Origin: Daldinia sp. FL1419
Taxonomy: Eukaryota; Ascomycota; Sordariomycetes; Xylariales; Hypoxylaceae
Direction of reading: 5' to 3'
Assembly (NCBI GenBank): GCA_025201765.1
Contig: MU623390.1
Location: 156,356 to 220,355, forward strand
Length of the DNA: 64,000 bases
The translations under genes and the position numbers were made by a program. The notes beneath the pieces were generated by a model. It was not told where the DNA came from, searched no databases, and was given only the letters and a program-made list of their open reading frames with translations. Positions 23,361-33,324 of the stretch are shown one piece after another. Within the stretch, counting starts at the first letter, position 1; every line of letters begins with the position of its first letter.

Positions 23361-24157
23361 TCAAATATACCCGCTAATCAAGCCCAGACAAACGCCGGCA
23401 GCGACAACGGCTATAGAAACAGGGGCGGGCCGTGCTGCAGTATTCCCGGTACCGATAATAAAACCTCCGGTTGTGCCAGCTTGGGTGCATTGGGCACTAT
23501 GTAAATTATAACAAGCCTCGGATGATAAGCTCGAGCACACGGACGTCGCCGTCGCCGCCGGAAGCCCGGTGGCTTGCGTAGCAGCAACCGTCGTTCCACC
23601 TCCTCCCGGGACCACGATAGTCACACCGTACGCCGCACTACCCCCGCCTAGACCCGAAACGCACGATGCGTAGTTCCTCGAACATTGGTCGACGGCCGAA
23701 GTGCACGCTACTGAGTTCGGAAACGAAGTCGGTATATACGGGAACGAGAAGTACGTGTTGCTCACGTAGGACACGGAGGGTGTTGGTCCGGTTGGCGCTA
23801 CTCCGGTGCACGTCGCTCTACAATCCAATAAGATACGTAAGTTTCAATCCAACAAGCTGCATCCTAGAATGTAGATGATATCCATGAGATTACTTACGTG
23901 GTAGGGCAGCAAGCTGCTGATTTGTAGGCATCCAAGGCGCATAATTGGCCATTTTGACAGCAAGTCCCTTCGAAGACGGGACCGCGATCCTCGCAACTGA
24001 AAAAGTTATTTGGGCAATCAATCGCCCTCCTATGGACGGGGGAGAAGTCCTCGAAAGTGCCGTACTCAAGCGGGTTAACGATGGGATCGGCGAGCGCGAG
24101 AGTGGTCGCAGCAGCTATCGAGAGGAGCGCAGCATGCTGGCAGAGCGTCAACCGCAT
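23361..24157 (-). CDS. Secreted cysteine-rich, probably GPI-anchored protein
   Basis: Two exons on the minus strand, 24157-23898 and 23817-23361, joined in phase 2, giving 238 aa. The intron 23818-23897 has GTAAGT and TTGTAG. The N terminus (MRLTLCQHAALLSIAAATT) is a clear signal peptide with probable cleavage after ALA at residue 23. Residues about 50-90 are Cys-rich (CPNNFFSCEDRG, GTCCQNGQLC, AACCPTT), resembling small disulfide modules of fungal cell-wall proteins. A Ser/Thr/Gly/Ala-rich stalk follows and the protein ends in a hydrophobic segment (SIAVVAAGVCLGLISGYI) with no basic tail, as in GPI-anchor signals. It is probably attached to the plasma membrane or wall. The exact role is unknown to me. 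Confidence 0.8.
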
Positions 24158-25228
24158 CTTCTATCCGGATATGTTCGCAAGCATCAAGTTGGACGATCAC
24201 CTCCGCACAAGGCGGTCGCGCAGGTTTATAAACCGAGCGAGGATACTCTGGAACAGGTTTATGTGGTATTCCGGTATTCCAATTCACCGCCGAGCTGACG
24301 GATGCTGCAGACACGAGGTGGGGAGATCGTTGGGTGGCAGCGCTTTACTGGCCTTGATTGGCTTTTTAGGTAATGTTATCTTTAGGTAAGGGTAACAAGT
24401 CGTGGTGTAAGTGGCTTTACGCGTTGGCTTTACAAGTTGGCTTCACGAGTTGAGCTGTCTGGTTTTGTGTAATTAGAAGTAAACTTGCAGCCACATTTTC
24501 TAAGTTGGTTTTTCGAATAAGAAAAAGTTGGATATTAAAAGAGGTAGATAAGAGTTATCTAAGCGTAGCATGCATACAAACAGCAAGAAGTATGTGCTAG
24601 GTTGGAGAGGTGCATGGGAAAGATCAAAGTGATGTCAAAAAGTTAAGTCGACAGCGGTTGTTCGCCCAGCAACCAGACCACGCACAGCCCACTAAGTCCA
24701 CTAGCCCACCTAACAACCTTGGAACGATTGCCCTGATCGACCCCCGGAGATCCTCGACCAATGTGGGGGGGAGCGGTTGAAGTTAGGTACCTTGTACATG
24801 CGAGGTACTCGACGATTTAACAAATGTTCGATATATCAACAGGTATTATCTTTAACGTGTACCAATTTATATTTTTGGAAATATCTTCCATTTTTATATA
24901 GCACAATATACGATACTTAAAACTCCTTCCAATTCCTTATATTAGAAATGACTGTATAATATACGATTAAATCCTGTTAGAGTTACCTAGGTTAGTCGAA
25001 TGTATCATGTACCCAAGTACTTAGCATAGTACGAATGATAATTTCTAGCACCGTCTCTTCAAAATTTCGGCCCTTCACATTTGACTTGACATTGAATTAT
25101 CAAATCACGAGTTGAAACCGAACAAGAACATATCACACCGAAACTAGCTGACTGAAAAACATCCGACTTCGCTCGTATCCGATTTGATCACAATTGACGA
25201 GCCAGCAATAATAAGATAATATTTTCTC
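24158..25228. other. Divergent promoter region, GPI-protein gene / COX19
   Basis: About 1.07 kb between two divergent starts. It should hold both promoters. No ORF or RNA gene supported. The part near 24840-25080 is very AT-rich. Confidence 0.6.
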
Positions 25229-25694
25229 ATGAGCACCTTCGGCAGTCCCGGCGCGGGTCCATATACCGGAAAGCCTACCCCGTACGTCTCCCGGATATCA
25301 ACCTATTCATGGAGGGAGGAATATGCTGACCCAAGTCACCTGCCTTTAGGCCCCAGCGAGGAAGTTTTCCCTTGGATCACGATGGTAAGCATATTCCATC
25401 ATTCAAGTACATTTCCTTTCATTGACCATCTATTCCTAGGTGAATGCAAAGCTGTCATGACCAAGTACCTCTCGTGTATAAAGAAGGTCAAAGGTGTCAA
25501 TGACGAAGAGTGCCGCAACATCGCCAAGACGTACCTATCTTGCCGTATGGATCGGTAAGTTTTAACGCACATCCTAAGAGCGTCTGGCTTCTTTCTTACT
25601 GTCTAGGAATCTCATGGCGAGGGACGATTTCAAGAATCTAGGGTTTGCCGAGGAAATGAATACACCTTCAAATCCAGAGGACAAGGGACGGTAG
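25229..25694 (+). CDS. COX19: Cox19 copper/cytochrome oxidase assembly factor
   Basis: Four exons: 25229-25281, 25350-25384 (35 nt), 25440-25554 and 25607-25694, giving 96 aa. Donors are GTACGT, GTAAGC and GTAAGT; acceptors TTTAG, CCTAG and TCTAG; phases 2, 1 and 2 join exactly. The spliced start reads MSTFGSPGAGPYTGKPTPPQ, then RGSFPLDHDGECK, the family's conserved lead-in. Two CX9C motifs form the coiled-coil-helix fold: C-KAVMTKYLS-C and C-RNIAKTYLS-C. The end, RMDRNLMARDDFKNLGF, is the family signature. Cox19 is imported by the Mia40/Erv1 disulfide relay into the mitochondrial intermembrane space and helps copper delivery to cytochrome c oxidase. Confidence 0.97.
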
Positions 25695-26437
25695 CACGGC
25701 AACAGCTTGCAATTCAAACTTTTTCATTAAAACCCGTAGAAGAGGCCACTCAAGGTTATTCATCATGACTCCGGATTCTTACTCTCTTACGCCGCCAACC
25801 GCAGGTTCTCTCGCGGCCGGAACGTCGGACTGGCAGTAGTCTCATTCCTTACCAGCGAGAACTACGAATACCAATCCTAAAGTTCGGTTTAGGGTCCTAC
25901 TGTATTATTAGGTATACTAGGAGCCATTTTGGGATATTAGTTGAGAACGAGCGGAATTGTCGCTCATATTATGTATTACGAACTAAGTATATCCAAAGGC
26001 ATACCCTCACGTCGAATGTTTATACCATACTGCCTGAGACCTAACCTTACATACATCCCAAATCTACCATACAAATTTACATCCAACTAAGACAGGTAGT
26101 CTCCCCATTTTATCTTACAAGACTTGAATACTTTAGAGAGAACATAACTTAGCATATTGTTTATTAATGTATAGCTTCCGATTCTCGTCGTGATTAGTGA
26201 AAATTAGGCATATCCGATTTATTCCCAGAATTGGCAAGGTTGAAAGACACCGGGTCCGGTGCCGGGCTAGTTGATTCCGAGTATTAAAGATCATATATAA
26301 AGGCCAAAAGAATCGATGATCTATCAGCCTTCAGGTTAACTACCTACCTTATAATAATATGATATAAATAACTATACTCTCCCTTATACATAGTCCATTG
26401 GGTATTTGACTACAATTAACCAAGACGTTTCAACAAC
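25695..26437. other. Spacer between COX19 and the CoA-ligase fusion
   Basis: It holds the COX19 3' UTR and the promoter of the next gene on the same strand. No gene seen. Confidence 0.6.
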
Positions 26438-29055
26438 ATGCTCCGTAACGTCCCGGTCTGGCCCTCGGGGCATGTCTCCATCATCTCCTCTCGAAACCCC
26501 GGTTCGTCACGAGCTCTGCTTCAAAATCGCCGTTATTTGAGCTCCAACTCTAGATACGACTCGACTCTAAGTAATCTCAAGATTGGTAGCCGTACACGGG
26601 TTATATTTCAAGGATTTACAGGTTTGTCTCCGTGGTCTCACAACTCATATCCACTATCCAGTCTACATACACCATACTCATACATATTCCAGGAAAACAA
26701 GCCACAGCCAACGCCCGCGAATCCATCGAATGGGGTACCAACATCTTAGGAGGGGTGACCCCCGGCCGTGAGGGCGAGCATCTGGGCCTACCCGTATTTC
26801 CTACTGTTCGCAAGGTATGGGCTGTCTATGACGAGATGATATACTGTACGAGAAAGCGGTACAGAGTAAGAAGGGAAATTGACAAATCATCTCTCCCCTA
26901 GGCTGTAGAAGCCCTCAGGCCAGACGCGACAGGCATCTACGTAGCCGCACACCAAGCAACCGGCGCGATCGAGGAGGCTATCGAGGCCGAAGTACCACTT
27001 ATAGTTGCCGTGGCGGAGCATATTCCGCTTCATGATATTCTTCGAGCGAGTAGCCGCACCGGTCCTATGATAGCTACGAGACTTGACTGACCACGGGCAT
27101 TAGGTTCATTCTATACTGAAAACACAGTCTAAGTGCAGACTTGTCGGCGCGAATTCACCCGGTATCATATCGGCCGTAGGGAAATGTAGAATCGGTTAGT
27201 GGTATTCTAGAATCTAGACTGGTGCCGTTGAATAGACCAGCAGCTCATGGCAGCCTTTTATATATAGGATTTCAACCACTCCCCTGCTTTGAGCCGGGTC
27301 GGATAGGAATCGTAGCAAGATCAGGAACACTAAGCTATGAAAGTACGTCCGCCGTCCATTTCACGAGCGCGTGATATATTCTAACCCTCTTTCATAGCTG
27401 CTGCCTCGACACTGAGATCCGGTCTAGGTCAAAGCATGTGTATAGGCGTCGGCGGAGATATTCTCCCAGGCACAAGCCTAAAGGAAGGCTTACAGGTTCT
27501 CGCCGGGGACGAGAACACGGAAGGCATTGCATTAGTAGGAGAGATAGGGGGAGAAGCTGAGATCGAAGCAGCGAATTGGATTAGAGAGTATCGGGCTACA
27601 ACTAAAAACCCAAAGTGAGTTAACTACTTCTACATCTCAAAGTCCGAGACGCAAGAGCAGTAAAATTGACCAGCATAGACCGATCGCCGCCCTCGTCGCC
27701 GGCGTAAACGCAGTTCCGGGACGAATCATGGGCCACGCCGGAGCATTCGCTCTGCCCGGAGAACCATCCGCATTAGAGAAAATCGAGGCTTTGAAAACTG
27801 CGGGAACAGCCATCGTCAATCACCCCTCCAGATTTGGACCAGTATTGAAATCCATGCTAGACGGCGTGACACCCACAGGCTCAGGCATCGCTTCTCCGAC
27901 TACTGGGTCTCAGTGGAGAGGAATACACACTATGGCTCGCCGCCCTACTCCATTCCAACAGGCCACACAATACTCTCCCAGAGGCCAAAAACGAAACATT
28001 TACCTCCCTCCAACCACCGCCCTCGACCTTCTTCGCCAACACGGCCTCCTCATCTCCAGCAACCCCTCCGCTTCATCTCAAAAACTCCTCGCAATATCCA
28101 TCGACCGAACCAACAAAGCCCCCTGCATCATCGCCTCTCCCACCAGCGACCCCTCCCAATCCGCCAAATTCGCCCTCATACCCACCTCCACATCCGCCAT
28201 ACTCCACCACCTCAGCCTCCCCTCCACATACACCCCTTCCCTCGAGTCCCTCCTCACCACTCTAGCCACCATCTTCACCACCCACGAAGCCTTCCTCCTC
28301 TCCACCCTCATCACCCCATCTCCCTCCCCCACCTCCACCCTCCCCATAACCTCCGCCCACCTCGGCTTCGACGACGCCGCCTACCACAGCTGCAAGCGGC
28401 AATCCACCATCCACTCCCTCCCGCGCGACGACGACGACCCAGCCGGAGTCGAGGCAGCAAAGCACGGCATCGTGTACATCAAGATATCTGGCGATGGCAG
28501 CATCGGCACGCTAGTCAACGGCGCCGGGTTGGCGATGAATACCGTCGACGCGCTAGCCGATGCCGGAGGCCGCGCGGCGAATTTCCTGGACACGGGCGGC
28601 AAGGCTACGAGCGAGACGGTGAAGAGGAGCTTCGAGGTGATTTTGAGGGATGAGCGGGTTAAGGTTTGTCTTGTCTTTCCCCCTTTCCCCCTCCGTCCCA
28701 TCTCTAATCTTTGCTTGGATGCTTCTATACTACCCCCCCCCCCGCCCATACGTACGTCCCCTCCTAAACCGAGCTATAAACTAATAGATCGACTAACCCA
28801 CATTCCGTCTCCGTATCATAGTGCATATTCGTAAACATTTTCGGCGGTCTAACCCGCGGGGACATGATCGCCGAGGGCGTGATCCTAGCCTTCCGAGACC
28901 TGCAGATGTCGGTGCCCGTGGTAGTGCGCATCCGTGGGACGAACGAGAAGGAGGGGCAGAGGATTATCGCCGAGAGCGGACTGCCGTTATTTGCTTTTGA
29001 CGACTTTGATGAAGCAGCCGCAAAGGCTATTGAGTTGGCGAATGAGGGGTTATAA
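26438..29055 (+). CDS. Succinate-CoA ligase-like alpha/beta fusion protein
   Basis: Eight exons: 26438-26621, 26693-26814, 26902-27045, 27104-27194, 27268-27342, 27398-27614, 27679-28663 and 28822-29055, giving 683 aa with consistent phases. The third intron (27046-27103) has no usable GT and fits only as a GC-AG intron (GCGAGT...TTAG, CTGAC branch). Residues 1-40 look like a mitochondrial presequence. Residues about 45-345 are a full alpha subunit: CoA-binding GFTGKQATANA, IEWGTNILGGVTPGREGEHL, and the phospho-histidine motif GRIMGHAGAF with H297. From about 385 a beta-subunit-like part begins (RNIYLPPTTALDLLRQHGLL), but most of the ATP-grasp core is missing. The C-terminal CoA-ligase half (about 534-683) is well kept: EAAKHGIVYIKI, LVNGAGLAMNT, NFLDTGG, VNIFGGLTRGD. 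I infer a paralogue of mitochondrial succinyl-CoA synthetase; substrate and activity are uncertain. Confidence 0.9.
27046..27103 (+). other. Probable GC-AG intron
   Basis: The conserved frame ends at CGA (27045) and resumes at GTT CAT TCT (27104). The only phase-compatible donor is GCGAGT; using the nearby GT at 27050 would shift the frame into a stop. A CTGAC branch point and a TTAG acceptor are in place. Confidence 0.75.
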
Positions 29056-29261
29056 TGGCAGAGATGTCTTGTATATATGCTATGTTTTCGCATCATTTGG
29101 CATAGATATTAAATATATCATTAAATATGTACATGCAGATTTTGACGCTGGTGTGTAAATACTCTAGTAAGACTTTTATATGTCTTGTCTTATTTTTATA
29201 AATCTTTGGCGTACGATCGGTATTCCGTTCGGGTAATCATAGCTTGTGGTTATTATGTTGT

Positions 29262-31210
29262 TTATACCCGCCTTATAACCCAGAGTCCCTTGAGTATCGA
29301 TGACCAACCTCGAGGAGGAGAGCTCCGATCATTATTTTGAGATTCGCGCTCTATCGCCGAAGATAGGACGCCTTCGTCCCGAAGAGCAAGTTCCTGTTGC
29401 TCCTTGTCTAGTTTTACTTGTTCTAGCTCCCAAACCTTATAAGCTCTAAGGGCCCAGCCTATATTGTTTCAAGTTAGCTAATTAGATACACAATGAGAAT
29501 ATACGAGCGTTACTCTAGAAACTCGATCGTTTTAAAGAGGGTCTACCTTGGCGGTGAGGCTTACCGAATATAAAAGCACCAATATAACAAAACGCGGTGA
29601 AGAGCTGGACGTGGAGATAGCCCCCTGGGCCAGACCGTCTGAGGCTCACACCGATAACTTCGGCGAACGTCGCCGGGAGGACTAGCACGAGCCAAGTCAT
29701 GGATAATGCTACCCAGAAGTTAGTTCATCGTAGCCAGGAGCGTTGACGGAGTTAACGAGTTGAGTAAACGTAATGGTATGATGATTAATACTGGGGATCG
29801 TTAGCTTACCTGAAGGTATCAGAGCGATTCCGACAACTTCGGCGCATATAGGGGCGACCGTTGCCCAAATCACGCCGGCAACGCTTCCGGCAAGAAGAGC
29901 GAATACGATGCAAGTAGCTAGGCTTTTAGCACCGAATATCCAAAAGAACATGCAGAGGAGACCACAAAATAGCGTAGAAAGGTTAGCGATATTCAGGCGT
30001 CCAACCGAGTCGCTTGATAAACCTATTGCAGGTCGTCCAAGTCCTTGAGATACTATGTTCCATAATTAGTATTGCTGGATTTAACCTATAGTCTGGACGA
30101 GTAACTTACAGCTGAATAACGCTCCTACCAAAGAAGCTTGGGAAGCCGTTAAGCCAACGGTTTGGCAGTAGTCAACGATGCTGAAGATGAGGATGATGTA
30201 TCCAAGAATAGAGAGGACCATCCAAGCCTGGAATAAGAGGAATGCTGGCCTCTTGAAGAGCTTCCAGTTAAAAGCCATATGAACCGAACCGATAGCATGG
30301 TTACGGTCGCGGATTAGATAGCTAGCGACGGTATTTACTACGAAGCAGATGATAGCTATGATGCGAAAGGCCCAGGCTAAGCCGATATTGGCGATCATAG
30401 CATTGGTAGCTAATGAGTAACATAAACCTCCGAAGCCCGACCCCGAAGCGGCGATCGAGTTAGCAAAGGATCGGCGCTTTACAAACCATTGAGGAGGGAC
30501 AGCAGCAGAGGAGACGAAGCATAGTCCCATTCCAAGGCCAAATGATACGCCTTGGCTCAAAATCAGGTGCCATAGCTCCGAGGCAAATGATGAGCCGATG
30601 AAGCCAATCCTATGAAAGTTTAGTACCTGGACCATCTCCGTGTAAATCGGCCGAACCTACGTCTCAAAGATAGCCCCAAGAAATATAGTTAGTCGTGTCC
30701 CGCACCGCTTCGAGCCAACCAGAGTGGTCGCTAGCGGAGAAGCCAGGAGAGCTATGCCCCCCGTTAGTTAGAATCTCGGCAACAAGTATAATTCACGTAC
30801 CGATCGAGATAGATAGGCCGCCTACGAAGGCGTACCCAAGTTGACTTGCCCCAAACGTGCCAGATCTAAGGTAATAAGCAAGGAAAACAGCGAAACTCTG
30901 TTCGTAGTCGGAGGTGGTCAGCAAGTTGGGAGTACCTTCTTCGTGGACGTTAAGAGTAGACTTACAGAGTTGAGGCCCCAAGTATGAGCATTGAGTATGA
31001 ATACACCGAAAATAACAACCCTAGATAAGAGGTGGTAGTTAGTATAGATAGTTCCCCCGTTTGGGCAAATGAAAATTCTCGAGAAACTAACCAGCCATAA
31101 CCACCCTCCTTGAATTCTTCTTCCGGTTGAGGATTCTGAGCTTCAGGGTTCGTTTTGACCGAGTCATTACTATCCTGGCTGTTGTCAGGGTCCTTGTCGG
31201 GTATAGCCAT
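29262..31210 (-). CDS. MFS transporter, monocarboxylate-porter (MCT-like) type
   Basis: Eight exons on the minus strand: 31210-31092, 31020-30966, 30897-30801, 30751-30661, 30609-30110, 30052-29810, 29708-29565 and 29458-29262, giving 481 aa; all phases agree. The N terminus is hydrophilic (MAIPDKDPDNSQDSNDSVKT) and leads into EGGYGWVVIFGVFILNAHTW, the family's usual opening of helix 1. Conserved stretches follow: FLAYYL, YAFVGGLSISI, FGLGMGLCFVSSAAVPPQWF, GSGFGGLCYSLATN, GLGRPAIGLSSDSVGR and VLVLPATFAEVIGVSLRR. About 12 membrane helices can be traced. The cytosolic tail is Glu/Arg/Ser-rich. Relatives (fungal Mch proteins) sit in the plasma or vacuolar membrane; substrates vary and include organic acids and riboflavin. 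It ends only 206 bp from the convergent CoA-ligase fusion. Confidence 0.9.
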
Positions 31211-33324
31211 AGTAATGGTCGTTATAAGAAACTGTGGATTATTATATGATTCTTATTGTTAATACGAAAAAAAAGGCATATTTTTATGCCCAGTCAGGTA
31301 TTGTCAAAACTTCGATGGAGGTTCATACCCAGAGTATATTGTGTCTTTCGAAATGTCTGCTTTTTGATAGCCTGCATTATGTAAGAGTTGTTCGGGAATA
31401 ACCAAAATCGGGAATAACCAAATCTTAGCATAACAGTTTTGATAGAGTTAGTCATGTTTGCTGAGCCGTACTCGATCTAACAGCTAGTCCGGTGCCGACC
31501 CCGGTCCGACTCCCGAGTTATCCGCCCCACGGGGTTCAGATCGCGGTTAGCGAAGGCAGTTGACATCTTCTACTTCTGTGTAACTATCGCCTCCGCATCC
31601 GGCAAGACATATTCACCTATTTTACCTAACTATTACACTCATAAGCATCATCATCAGATAAGAGTAAATAGGGCTATATTAGACACTATCACCAATAATC
31701 GTAATTGTACGTTACTAATCGGAGGGAAGGAAACCTAAGCAGAGCTCAAGTCTCTGCTTACCCTGCGGATGGCCGATATCGAACGTTAGCCGTACTCGAG
31801 AACAAACACTCGTACAAATAATCGATTCGAGGACCATTGTTTCGTCCATGAAGCTCGTTCGTCTACCCACGAATCTGGAGGATATATGCCATAATACCAC
31901 GTTAAATGTCGGTGTTTGATGATCTCGATATAGTTAGATAACTTTTGTCTTTAAGAACTACAGAACGAACGCAAGGATAGCATTCGAGTATACTATTAGA
32001 TAGCATCCATTCTGCAAGACCGACGCCTGATAAAAGAGCCGTAATCTATAGCACGTGGTAAATGACATCTGCATGCATCGAATACCAACAGTGGAAACGT
32101 ATGTGAACCCGCCGAAGTGGATTATGAATATGACGGAGACTGCACTTGGTAGGCTGGGTATAACGGTAAAATCGAGGCGAACCAGCAAAACAGCACGTGA
32201 GGTTGCTCGGGCAGTAGTCAGGGCCAGATGTTTTTAAATGGGCGCCGATGAATTAGGATTGGTTCTTCCGAGTCGCCTTTTACTGCGCAGTTCCTGCCAA
32301 TGTCTTAGATAGGCATGGTGGTTTGACAAGGGGCGGAATTGCAAAGTGGGAGAAGTGATTTTGGAATGGTTGAGGTGGACCCTGATCGAAGATTCCAGGC
32401 AAATTCCAGGGCTTCCCTGCATCTTGGGTAACTAACGGGTATCTAATAGGGCATCTAATAGGGCATCTACTACTAGTCCATCTACCTATGTAATTCCCTA
32501 CCAGGTACTACAATACTTGGGCTAGGAGGGCAGTTGCCTACTACACACATGTATTGTATGTAGTAAGAGCAAGGGCAGATCTGACTGAACTGGCTGAATT
32601 AACCTTTTTGATCCTTGGCAGCTTCCGGGCTTTAATAAGCCTTTTTTTGCCTCTTGGGCAGCGTCGCCAACTGTCGGAGTGGGGAACCTTGTAAGAATAA
32701 CAGACTCCAACTGCCAGTTGTCTTACCCCGAGGTAGGTACGCTGAAAAAGCTACCCGCCCAAAGCAGCCCCGTCTCTCTGTAGGTAGGTAGTTCCCAAAT
32801 TCCCAGGTAGGTAGCCTAGGCGGTATCGCAACGCCCTACTAAAGCTGCAGCGGCTGCCCCGGCAACGCTTGGACGGTAGTACCAGCAAAACATTGGACCA
32901 GCATGAACCGCCAAAATCTCCCATTCCTCACTTTACCCAGCCAGGCCAGCCCGACCGAATAAAGGAACTTGGGTGGACACTTCATCATGCGTTATGATTT
33001 TCCGTGAAACATTATTTCTTGACCTGTCAACCTGTCAACCCATAAATAATAAATACTCTTCTTCTTCCCCTGCCCCTAGAAACATTTCGGTGGTTGAAAA
33101 GAAGCTGTTCTAGTAAACAGAATTACTAAAAAAGAAAAAAGAAAAAAGAAAAAAAGAAAACCAACCATTGCACTAGAAAAAGAAGCTATTAGTCACATTT
33201 TCTCAACTCGCACCCCGCCGAAACTCACAACAACTCCATTGTCAACAAACCACCGACGGGATTGCTCACGATAACAAATATTGCAAAATATCGTCATAGA
33301 AAATATTAATCTACCTTCGCAGCG
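31211..33324. other. Divergent intergenic region, MCT / LIM gene
   Basis: 2.1 kb with no supported gene. It contains a 12-bp direct repeat (TAATAGGGCATC-like, 32439-32470) and a cluster of TAGGTA motifs (about 32780-32825). A purine-rich AAAAAG tract lies at about 33125-33160, close to the LIM gene leader. Confidence 0.55.

Noticed and set aside
27913..28653. 246-codon plus-strand ORF rich in His/Pro/Arg
   Set aside because: It is a shifted-frame shadow of exon 7 of the CoA-ligase fusion; its composition reflects C-rich codons of the real frame.
31480..31560. GC-rich patch with CGG/CCG triplets considered as an RNA gene
   Set aside because: No consistent stem pattern or tRNA/5S signature could be drawn.
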